A stretch of 64,000 nt of DNA, from positions 91,637 to 155,636 of the forward strand of contig QEOQ01000710.1 in assembly GCA_010279815.1 (NCBI GenBank), in the 5' to 3' direction. This DNA comes from Brachionus plicatilis (lineage: Eukaryota; Rotifera; Eurotatoria; Ploima; Brachionidae). Positions 44,136-56,100 of this stretch are shown here, piece by piece. Below the pieces are notes generated by a model. It searched no databases. It worked only from the letters and a program-made list of their open reading frames with translations, and had not been told where the DNA came from. The first letter of the stretch is position 1. Each line of letters begins with the position of its first letter. The position numbers were made by a program, and so were the translations under genes.

Positions 44136-47100
44136 TCACAAAATTTTCCTCAAAAATTTGCGAATAGTGGGCGAATTATTTTTGTATGTTGACTTGTTGG
44201 GACACTGAGGCGGCAATGAGCTTATTCGATTATGTGAAGCATAAGAATTACTTGAATTATTAGACGATGGTGTACTTGAGAGTGTGCGCTTTCGCAGAAC
44301 CAACTGCATGTCCTCCGAATTCCTTAGTGCATAAAAAACATTGGAATTGTCACCTATTGGTATTTCATTTGGCACATCCAAAACTTGTACCAACACAAAC
44401 TCATCATACAGCTCTGGATTCATGAAAAACTTGCTCAAAATTCTGGTCTTGACTTCCTTGGTTCTGTCCTGGTTGCTGATGCACATTTTTTTGTACAATA
44501 TCTCCGCCTCAGGTCTCTTGGCCGGCTCATTTTGCTCAATTTTCACCTTGACCGTGTATTGGTTACTGATTGGTGAACACTCTATACTATTGCTGGTATT
44601 ACAGCTGTCGTTCTGGGACGAATTGGACATGCTGTTTTTTAGGATGGACTTGGGCGATTCGGATGAGTCGGCAAGGTCAGAGCTGCCGATGGAGCTGCAT
44701 CGGGAATGATTTGACTTGGTTTTGAAAATGCTTTTTTGTTTGACACCAGGTGTTTTTAGGCCGGTGAATGACATTTGGTTGAGTGATTCATTTGACTCGG
44801 AGCGATAGGAAATGTTCGATTTTACTCGACTGTTCCGAGCAGATTCGTTGGCAGATTCTATTTGATTGGAATAGTTGGAAAAGTCATTTCGGTCGAGGAG
44901 CTTGTGCGAATGGAGCCACTTGTCAAATGAAGGGTCGGGCTTTATGCTGTACAGGTGGGAGGCCTGCTGGAGCAACTTTATCTGGGCTATTATTTCGAAC
45001 TCTTTGCGTTTTTGCTGAACGTTGATCATGTTTTTGTCCATTCGTTTCGACTGGGCATTCAAGTATTCCAAGTCTCGCAGAAACATGCCCAAAAATGGAA
45101 TGGTACCAACTGGCTCCTTCAAAAAATTGTTTATTTATTTATTTTTTTTTTTTAAACAAGTTTATCCTCAGAAAACAGAGATTCTACTTGATGATGTATC
45201 AATTCATCAAAAAGGTTTTGTGAATTTCAAATATAAATTGAACAAAAATTCTTCATTTTTTTGATTAATTAAAATTAAATTTAATAAAAAATAATAGAAA
45301 AATACTGCAACATAGTGCAACATACTTTGTTGCACCTTTTTTGCCTAAAATAAAATTATTTTTTTTTTTTTTTAGTAAATCAAATCAGTAATCTATTTAA
45401 ATCTTATTGATTCTTTATTTTTGGTCTTTTTTAGATGAAAAAAATTATTTTAGGTATTATTTGTATATTATTTATTTAAACGATATGTTGGATATTGTCC
45501 AAAACAATTGTGTAGCTTATGCTGATGACACGAAGATCTTATCAACAGGGCAAAATATTATTTATTGTACATTTTTATATTTTTACATTTTTACATTTTT
45601 ACATTTTTGAGAGAAGAAAAAAAATCTCAAAATCAAAAAATCTAAAAAAAATATTAAAAAAAAATTCGGTAATAAAAAATTCGGAATTACTTAAAGAGGA
45701 GTTTTAGAAAAATTTAAATGTAAAAACCAAGGATAATTTTTTGAAAATCCCTTTTAATTAATTGCGAATTTATTATTACTTTTCTTGAATGAATATTTTT
45801 TTAGATTTTTTGATTTTTAGATTTTTTCTTCTCTCAAAAATGTAAAAATATAAAAATGTACAATAAATAACATTTTGCCATCATTAGTTAATAATTTCAA
45901 CTCGATTTATAAGTTACAATCAGATATGGATAAGGGGTGCAAGTGGTCAAAAGAGTGGTCGAGTCAGCTAAATGTAGAAAAATGTAAAGTTGTTCATATT
46001 GGTAACAATAACCCCGAGTTCGAGTACAAAATTGATTTGAAGCCCTTGAGTAAGTCAGACTTTTTTTTTTTTTTTCAAAGTCCAAGTCCAGACTTTTTAT
46101 TTTTAAATTTGCTAGATCAGGCTTCATATCAAAAAATTTAAATACTCTTGGGTTGTGTAATGCAATAGATTTGCCATATATCAGAATTTTGTTGCAATTT
46201 TAGCATAAATTTCTTCTTCAGTATTCAAAATTTTAAAGCCTGGACTTGGACTTGACTTGAGACTTGTGACTTTTAAACAACTCTGGGTATAATTAGGAAA
46301 GCATTTAAGTATCCGTGCAGCAAGGCTATCAATCTTATGTATTGTTCTATGGTTAGACCGCACCTGGAGTATGCTGTCAGTGCATGGTGTCCATATTTGG
46401 AAAAGGATATAAATGAGCTTGAGAAAGTTCAACGAAGAGCAACAAAGTTGATTTCAGAACTGCGTGATTTGGATTATCGACAACGTTTGTCAAAGCTAGA
46501 GTTAACTTAACTGAGGACAAGAAGATTAAGGGGTGACCTAATCCAAATGTACAAAGTGGTAAACGATTCCTAGATTTAACTTTTTTGCAAATAGAGTCGT
46601 GAATGGATGAAACAAACTCCCTGAAGATGTGGTAAATGCAAAGAACCTGAATAGTTTTAGAGCGAAGCTTGATGTTTGGATGTCGAAACAAAAAGAAGCG
46701 ACTGCTACAGGTCTTTAGAGTTATGCCTAGATAACCTCTAAGTTGCAATTTAAACTACTACTATTACTACTACCAGGTAAAAAAGGTGCAACAAAGTATG
46801 TTGCACTATGTTGTGGTATTTTTTCTAATATTTTTTTTAAACTTAAATTTTGTTTTATTAAAAAATGAAGAATTTTTCTTCAATTTGTACATATACCATC
46901 GAAAAACTGATTCAAAGAAAAATTAATAAGATAACTCATAGAATAAATCTTGGTACAAAAATATTTCGTAGAAATTAAGTTAAAATATTTAATAGAAAAA
47001 ATTAAAGATTATAGTGAATTAAAAAATTTTTTATACGAATAATTTTCAAATATTTTTACGCTTTATTATATTTTTATTAAATTTTTTCCAATTAAAATTT

Positions 47101-50100
47101 TCGTTTTTTGAAGATTAAAGGAAAACTTAAGATATTTTTCAATTATTTGTCAATGAAAAATAAAGAGAGATTATTATTCTGAAAAAAAAAATGATAAATT
47201 TTTTTGAATTATTTTTCTATATTTAATTCCTTAAAAAAATTCTATGTTAATAACTCTATGAAATAATTAGACTATGAAAAAAAAATCTATGAACGTTCAC
47301 CGATTCTACTTTTAAAAGAACTCGAACCAGATTACGAGACTGTACTCATTTGTGACACTAGAAAGAGAAAAGCTTATTGCTATTTGGCAAAGGGTGCTAT
47401 TAACCAAAAAAATAAAAAAATCCGACTTTCCACACAAAGATTTAGAACAACTCTTATGGAATCGAAAAAAAATCATCTCTCAAAAAGATTTTTTAAAAGT
47501 TTAATTAATATCTAGAGATTTGAATTTTTTTTATTTAATTTTTAATTTTTTTAAATAAATTTCACACCACTCTTTAATTGTTTGAAAATCCCAAATTAAA
47601 GTCAAATTCCAAACTTTAAATTTTAGTAACTTTTACTTGAAAACAAGTCATCTTTAAGTCAAAATTAATATTTTAATTTTTCCAGGTAGTTAGGTATTGT
47701 GGCGGTCTAGTTAAAGTAAAAGTAACTAAAATTAAAGGCCAATTCTTCACTTTAAAAATAAAAAGTAAGTCTTTGACTTGTATTTGATTTAAGACTTGTG
47801 ACTTATAAACAACTCTGTACCTATCTTATTAATATTTTATTCTACTGGGTTTGTTTGTTTATTTTCTTGTATTTCTGTTAAAAAGTAGAGTTGAAAGTTT
47901 AATATTGTTTTTGATTTAGTATTTAGATATTTTTAAAATAAAAATTTAATGATATTTGTAAATAAAATTTAAAGTTTGAAATAAATGAATATTTATATTG
48001 GAATAAGAAACAAATTTCGAATTTGAAATTAGAAGATAAAATTATATTAATTCTGAAAATTAAAAAAAAAATTTAATTTGATTTAGTGAAAAAATTTATC
48101 GAAAATTGAATATTAAAATTATTTAAATTTTTTAATAGAGAACAAACTTCAATAGTTGCCCTCCAAAAATCGAAAAGATCTAAAAAAATGTTTTGATCTT
48201 ATAGAAAATATTCAATTACTTGTCTAAAAGCTTATAATTTATGCTCTCGGTTATGTGAAATTCAGTACAAAATGATAAAAAGAACAGAAAAAATGAAAAA
48301 AAATTGAATAACTATTTATCAATTTATAAAAAGAAAAAATTAAATTTTTTATTAAAAGTTTATTCAAAAATTAATCTTTTTGGTTGCAATTGAGTAGCAG
48401 AGCATAGGTTGTGTGAAGTCCAGTACAAAAGAACAGAACAAAGTGTTAAAAAATAAAGCAACTTTTTTTCTAAAAGTTTAAAATTAATTATGTAAATGCA
48501 ACTAAGTGCAACTTTGAATGTTGTATCAAATATCAAGGTCTGATAAATTTGCAGAATTTAGCAGAAATTAAATTTCAATATAATCGAGTGTGGTGCGTTT
48601 TGCAGAGATTTTGTACATCATTAGCAGATCTTTACAGTTTATGCAACTTTGAATTTTGCATTAAGTTGCATTTACAGAATTAATTTTAAACTTCTAGAAA
48701 AAAAGTTGTTTTATTTTTTAACACTTTGTTCTGTTCTTTTGTACTGGACTTCCCACAACCTATGCTCTGCTACTCAATTACAACCAAAAAGATTAATTTT
48801 TGAATAATCTTTTAATAAAAAATTTAATTTTTTCTTTATATAAATTGTTAAATTCCATTTCAAAATTAATCCAATCTATGTTTAAAATTTGAAATTATTT
48901 TAAATTTAAATTTAAGGCAAATTGAAGTTCATGATCAAATGTAAATTTCAAATAAAAATTTTTAGTTTTTGATTCAAATAAAATGGTATTTTTTTAAATT
49001 TTTTAATAATAAATGACTATACTTTATTAAACATTATTTGTTTAATCTATAATTAGATAGAAAATTATATGAATTTTTGTCTGAAGTAAAAATAAAATCT
49101 TAATCGATATTTTGAAATTTTCCAATACAAAATTTAACATTGTTTCGCCGTAAAATATTTTAATTAATATTAAAATATCATTTAAAGTCATAATTTGAAT
49201 ACCTTAATGTCGATTTTAAATTTGTCTTTAAAATTTTCAAATAAAGATTTTAGAAGAATCAATTAGAGGTCAATTAGAAAAAAAAGAATTGTTTTTTTTT
49301 TAATTAAAATAATAAACATCGTATGTTTAATTTAAAAAAACTTTAAAAAAATCTAATTTCATCATTTTTATTAAGATTTGAATCAATTAAATTTTGATCA
49401 TTTGATTATGATCATGAACTTCAAGTTGTCAAATTTAACCGCTTGAAAAATTCAAATAAGAAATTAAAAAATCTTTCAAAACTGATTATTGAAATAGTTA
49501 AGGCATTGTGAAACTTGGAACAAAGAACAAAAACAAAATTTTAAAATGAAATAAATTTTTTACTATGAGTCAAAAAATTGTTTTTCAAGATGTTTCAGCT
49601 GATACAGACTTAGTACCACCCAAATTTAGTCCCTGCAAAAACTCTGCAATTTAATTTAATGATCTTCTAATGGAATTAGTGCTTTGCAGACTTGCAGAGT
49701 TTTTGCAGAGACTAAATTTGGGTGGTACTAAGTCTGTATCAGCTGATACATCTTGAAAAACAATTTTTAAACTCATAGTAAAAAATTTATTTCATTTTAA
49801 AATTTTGTTTTTGTTCTTTGTTCCAAATTCACAATGCCATTAGTTAAGTGCTATATTTGTGATGATTTTAAAAATGAGGAATAAAAACTCGCATGACCAG
49901 AGCTTATTTATCTTCAAAAATATTTTTTTTTCAAATTCAAATCACATAAACTAAATACTGGTCAAATAATTCAAACATTTTTCAAAAAAATTTTTTTTTC
50001 AGATCAATAAATAAAATTCATGGTCATGTATTTTGCATTATTTACAACTAAAAATAAATTTTGTTCACATTTTATGTGACCATAGTTGGTCACCTGTTAA

Positions 50101-53100
50101 GAATTTTTACTTAATATTATATTTTTTATTGGTTTTAATTTAATAAACTCTAATTTATAATAAATCTATTAATTAGTTACTACCTCTACTTTTTTTTTCA
50201 AAAACCCTAGATTAATAATTCAAATTCATTTCAACTTACAGTTTGTTTGATGATTTTTTTGTTTTGTTTTAGCAAATTTTCTTTCATTTTGCGTCCCAAA
50301 GTTGCATTGATTCCCAAATTAATTTCAGCATATTTTGACGTACCTTCCTAAAGAAAAAAAAAATAAATATTGACATAAACCAAGTAAAGTCTAAAGCATT
50401 ATCTAGTGCATTCTAAAGCGATATTAAAAGCAAAAAAAAGCACAACAGAGCTATTACCAAACTTAACAAGTCTTTAAAACTGCTTGACTTAGATAGTCCT
50501 GTTGGTTTGGATAGTGGTTCAGTCGAGTCGATTAAAAATCGATAGTTGTTCAATTCCTTTAAAATTAAGAAGTAAAAAATAGATCTAAAAAGTCCGGAAC
50601 ATTTCATAGCATTGTACTTTTCATAATGTATCAGTTTAAAAGTTAATTTATAGTAAAAAATTAAGGGAACTTTATGCTTTCAAGAAAATCTTCACCTTTA
50701 ACGGGGATCATGATTTTATTAACAGAAAAAATAAACAAAGCAACAAAAGATGGACAGTCAAAGAAAAAACATTTACCTTAGCTTTTATTTTGAGTTTATG
50801 TGATAAAATCTGACTAATGCCTGAAAAACTTTGCAATTCGATGAAAATAAATTTTTAATTTTTTAGGATCTAATTTTTTTTGTTCATTTCTCTTTATTCA
50901 ACTTACAAATCAGACACTTCTTTCTAAAAGTAAATTGAATTAAATCTTAAAAAAACCACATAATCAGTTTTAATATTTTTATTGCCATTTAAAATAATAA
51001 ATAAAACAGTTTTAGTTTATTTAATTTATCTTTATTTATTCTAAAAAAAAAATTTTTTTATATAAGCTGATGACTTTATTATACTGATACTTCTGTATGA
51101 CTCTCATAAATAGAAATAAAGCGAATGGCACAAAAACCTATGTTATAGTTTTAGAACTTTTTTGTTCATAGTCCAAAGTTAAATATTATTATTATTTCCG
51201 TAAATATAACTAAATAATTTACATAACCTGCAAGAACCGTTTAATTATATCAGATTTTTTTCAGTAAAAATCTTTTTATCTTTCTAAATTTTTTAAAACA
51301 ATTTCTTAATTCTTATTCTATGTGACAATCGAACTTTTTCTTAATTAAAATACAGCGATAGGTGGTTTGATTTTGAACGCATATAATATTTTTAAAAAAC
51401 AAAAATTATTATTTTCAAAACAAAAAAATACAGAAAATAGGTTTATTTTTAATTAACAATAGCAAATTTGATAAAAAGAGTCAAAAATATAATTTGAACA
51501 ATTTTATTATTTGGTATCAGTGTGTTAAATGTGAAATTAGACTCAAAATGGTTCTTATTTTTAGAATTTTTTTCTTAAGATATGGGAGAGTGAAGTTGAG
51601 AGCAATTTATTTAAAATTTTATAAAATCCGATTAAAATATGATAAATTAATAAAATTTTGGAATATTTTAAATTTTAACAAAGCTTGTTGATTATTGTTA
51701 AAAAAAAATTTTATTTCAATATTTATTTTGAAAAAGTTTTTTTATGTGTTATTTGAACAAAATTGCTCAGCTCTGAAAAATTGCTCCCAACTTCACTCTC
51801 CCTTAAGATATGAAGCCGTCAAAAATTTTGGATATGTAACATGAAAAATTTGAATTTCCAAGGTAATAAGTCTGATTCTGAGTCAATATTCACATAAGAC
51901 AAAAAATACGATTAGATTGGAAGAAGAAAAAAACAGCCAGTCAGCGGCAAAAGGAAAACGCAGTAGGCCTGCTGGATCAAAACAGTCCTAATTATTTTGT
52001 AAAAAAAAATAACCCAAATTTTGTTTTTATTGTTTTATGTATGCATCAATTTACACAATTTTGCTCTTATTTTATTATATATTTAATATCAATAAATATA
52101 ATTGTCCCTTACATCAGTATTTTTGTATTTTGAGTGTTTGAAAATAACATAGATGATAATTGTATGCCTTTTTATAGCTAAATTTCTAAAGATAAACCGC
52201 AGAATCAGCAAAATTATATATTCTAATAAAAATGTAGTTGGGAAGAAAATGTATTTTGACATAAAATGATGTAAAATTAGATAAAAAAAATACAGCGTTT
52301 ATTTTTACACATTTATGGGTAAATAGTAAAAAATGATCACACACAAAATTAAATTTGGAAATTTCATTTTATTTTTATTAAAAAATGATTTAGTGGATAC
52401 CCTGGGCAGTTCCGAAAGACACTAACCTTCTTTTCAGCCCCATGTTAGCAAGGTGTTCACGAAATTTTGAAAGAAAAAAAAAGTTTGAGTTATTCGATTG
52501 AAATTTTTTTTTTTATTTTAACACAAGTAAAATAAAAGAATTAAGAAAAAAAGATTAAATTTTTATAAGAAAAACAATTACCACAATGCCATTTCTTTAA
52601 TTTTGGTATAAAGATTTTTTAACAAATTTTTAATTTAAATAATCATAGCAACTATTCCAAACAATAAACTTTGATCCACAAATTATAGAGCATAATTTGC
52701 ATCAATTAGACTTCTCATTTTTTTTCAAATAGTTTATTTTTATTAAAAAGACTTTGAGCAATGAACTCCTTTAGCTTTTGTTCATATTTAATATTAAAGG
52801 TGAAGTCTTACAATATCTTTGCAAAATTTTCTAAATAATTTTTACAATTACAATTACACAATTGTATTAAATTTTTCAATTATTATTAAATGATTTTTAC
52901 TTGTATAAGTGCTCAATTGTCATTTAACTTTATTTAATTTAACCCTTATTGTATAAAAAAAACATAATATTTAATTATAAAAAATTAAATAAATGATAAA
53001 ATGAATGTAAATAATTTAAAAATAAAAAAAATGAAATTAAAAATATTAAAATTTTAAATATCGCTGAAAAAAGAAATATTTGAAATAAATAATAATAATT

Positions 53101-56100
53101 ATACATATATTGAGTAAATTAAATTGATCAAAATCAAATTAAAATTTTGTATCACTTTCGAATTCAATAATTTTATAAGTGTCTATTAGAACATAAGTGA
53201 CTTTTTGAATCTAAGAATATTTTTAATATTGAAAAATTTTTCTTATGCTAAACAATTTTTTTGTATCCATGTAAATATTATTTAGAGACAAAAATTTTTT
53301 TTTGGTGAAAAAAATTTTTTTTTTTCCTAGCTTTCGGGCTTAAGATTAAATAAGTGAATAATAAGTTTTGACAATATAAATTCGTTAAAATATTTATATA
53401 ACTTCTGCTAGGCTCATAGCTTAACGAAACTAACACAATCTTATAAACTCAAAAAATTCTTGACAATTATTCTAAACATTTATTAAAAAGAGATAAAATA
53501 ATAAAAAGTAAAAACGCTAAATGCTATGAAATGTGGGGCTTATTCCTGTAGAGATTGGCAATTTGAAGTTTGAGATCAAGATCAAAATATAAAATGTACC
53601 GTATTTCTTCGTTAGATTATGCTGCACCATAAGCTAAGCTTCCAGCTTTTGGACCATGCACCAAAGAACATCTCACCAAAGCATTTTTGATTAATTTTTT
53701 TAAATTGGAAGAGTTAGCTTGTAGTGCAGCATAAACGAACGGTAATACTTTTTTATTAAATAATAAAGAAAAAATTATTTTTTTTCCTAAGCAATTGCTT
53801 GAAATTTTATGTCAAGTTTATTTTCATTTATAAAATTTTAAAACATTATTTTTTATTGAACTTTAATTGGTTTAAATTTTGATTTAAATTTTAAAATTAA
53901 AAAAAAATAATTTAATTTTTTAAAATTTATGTGGATAAATTAAATCATTTTAATTTTAAACAGACTTGCGCAAAAATCAAAAGAAAAAAAACTATTTTAA
54001 AGTCTTTTCAAAGTCAAGTTACTGACATTTGATCTGACTTGAATTTTTTTTTTAAAAAAGTCTTTTGACTTGGCTTGATTGAAAATTTATTCTTAAAAAA
54101 AAATTCTTTTGTCGTTCCATGTAGGCGGTCATTTTTATTACAAAGTCTTTGAAATGACCTTATTCAGAAAAAAAATTTTAAAGTCAAGTCAAAAGGGGTG
54201 ACGTTCAAGATTTAGAAAAAAAAATCATAGAAATAATTTATTATAGAAAAATTTTCATCGAATCAGATTCATAGAATGACACATTTATAGAAACCAAAAA
54301 ATAAAGAAAATAAATTTATCGAATTCTTTAAAAAAATTGACTCATTATCTCACTTAATTTATGAATAAACAAATTAGCTAGACCATTTAAATGCAATTTC
54401 AAAGTTAATTCATAACCACTAATAAAACGCTTCAATTTTTCATTATTTTCTCTTTGTCGCTTTTATGTTTTTTTGATAACATCACCATTAAATAAACTAA
54501 CTAATCTTGATTCCAAATAACTTTATTCAAGACGAAATAGATCAACTACTTTAACAACATTTGGATTTTGTCTAGCATTTATATATAGGTGAATTCATAT
54601 TTCATATAAAGAAAATTCTTCCAAATTTTTTATTATTAAAATGAAATCTATGATAATGTATTTTTCTAGGTATAAATTTTCTATGTAACCACTATCCATG
54701 ATAATTGATTCCATGAAATTTGTCTTCTATGAATTTTGTTCTATGATTTTTTTTTCTTTATTTTAATATAGTGCCGTCAAAAGAATTAAAAAAAAAAAAT
54801 TAAAAAAAATAAAATCAAAACTTTGAATTTATGGCTGTTAAACAACTCTGATTTTAAATGAATGAATATAAAAAATTTGAATTCTGAATTCTGAAATAAT
54901 TTTGATGCAAATTTAATAATGAACCATTATTAGACATATCGTGTCTGCGATATTTAGCATTTATTTTTTAAAAATTATTAAAATCATCAAAGTAATTAAG
55001 ATTTAAAATTTTAAATGATCGCTTTGATCTAAAACTTCAATTTGCCTAGAGGTGAGCCAAAAACACAGTTAGCTTTTAAAAAAAAATTTTTTTCTCAAAA
55101 AAAATCTCCAACAAACCCTTATCAGTATGTCCCTTAGCATCTGCTGGTTTTTCTCTTGTGAAAAAATTTCACTCAACTTATCAAATTCTCGTTTTTCTTC
55201 CCTTGAAAAAAAAAAATAAAATTTAAAAATTTTTTAAAAATTTTAAAAAATTAAATTTAAAAAAAGTGAAAAAAAATTACGCCGGCACTTCAGCCCAACA
55301 CTTCTCCAGCCTGCTCACGTAGGGCCCATTTAAGCTGAGCACAATGGCATTGAGAGAATTAAAATTTTTCAACTTGCGGCAATGGCGCGCAATCTCGATC
55401 CATTTGCGCACAATCTTGGCCCTCTGGGCGGGCTTCAGCTCGACATCCTGCAAAATAGAGCTCTGTATGTAGTCCGTGACCAAGTTGAACTGTTTGATGG
55501 ACAGAGCCGAATCGGCAAACTTGTCCGACAGCGGCATGGCAAGCAAATTGTCCGAGTTGTTGGACAGCGTCATTTTGCTGCTCTTCTGGTACCTGGTGCC
55601 CCACACCGAGCCTAGACAGTGGTGTGCGCACAACTTCTGAAAATAAATCTTGTCCAAAAAGGTCAATTGCTCCGCAAAGTACTTTGAATCAACACTCAAA
55701 AAGTCTTCGTCCACATTAAGTCCGGCCCGAGCCTGGTCCACAGCGCCAAACGAAGTGCTCGAGCCCTCCAGAGAATCGGACGACTGGTCGCTGGCCTTGA
55801 ACTGCTCAAATTTGCTGCGGACTAGGCCGATGAGGCCCGAGTCGGCAAAATAATTTTGTCCAAAGCGATACAGCTCGTTCAGATTTGGATAATCGGAGGG
55901 CTCGTTGAAGTCTTCGCTGTAGTTCTTCAGCCACAGCTTGATTATGAGACGCAGACTCTTCAGGTACTGTTGTCGGACGTCTTCGGTCATTTCGAGCGAG
56001 GCAGGCATCACTCTGGCGTATTGTTGACGCAGCATGGACAATACTGTTCTGGTGTCGCTGAAGGTGCGGTATGTGGCCAAGAATGTGTGCACCAAATTGG

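Larger units (their letters stand above)
45400..46745 (+). pseudogene. LINE polymerase (RT) relic split by two MITEs
   Basis: Blocks in order on the plus strand, antisense to RalGDS: YLNDMLDIVQNNCVAYADDT (YADD catalytic box, 45518-45529); after the first MITE, SLVNNFNSIYKLQSDMDKGC and WSKEWSSQLNVEKCKVVHIG; after the second MITE, GIIRKAFKYPCSKAINLMY, VRPHLEYAVSAWCPYLEKDI, NELEKVQRRATKLISELRDL and RRLRGDLIQMYKVVND; then FFANRVVNGW and NLNSFRAKLDVWMSKQK. This is the C-terminal half of a non-LTR retrotransposon ORF2 (CR1/jockey-like thumb region). It ends with an (ACT)n tail near 46745. In-frame stops show it is dead, but it is less worn than other relics here. Confidence 0.85.
45230..46885. repeat. 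Foldback arms enclosing a LINE relic (RalGDS intron 3)
   Basis: The left arm (about 45230-45350: AATTCTTCATTTTTTTGATT, GCAACATAGTGCAACATACT) and right arm (about 46775-46885: AGTATGTTGCACTATGTTGT, AAAAAATGAAGAATTTTTCT) are complements over about 110 bp. Between them lies a decayed LINE polymerase gene with two MITEs. A fragment of the same arm family is at 1080-1160. Confidence 0.75.
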
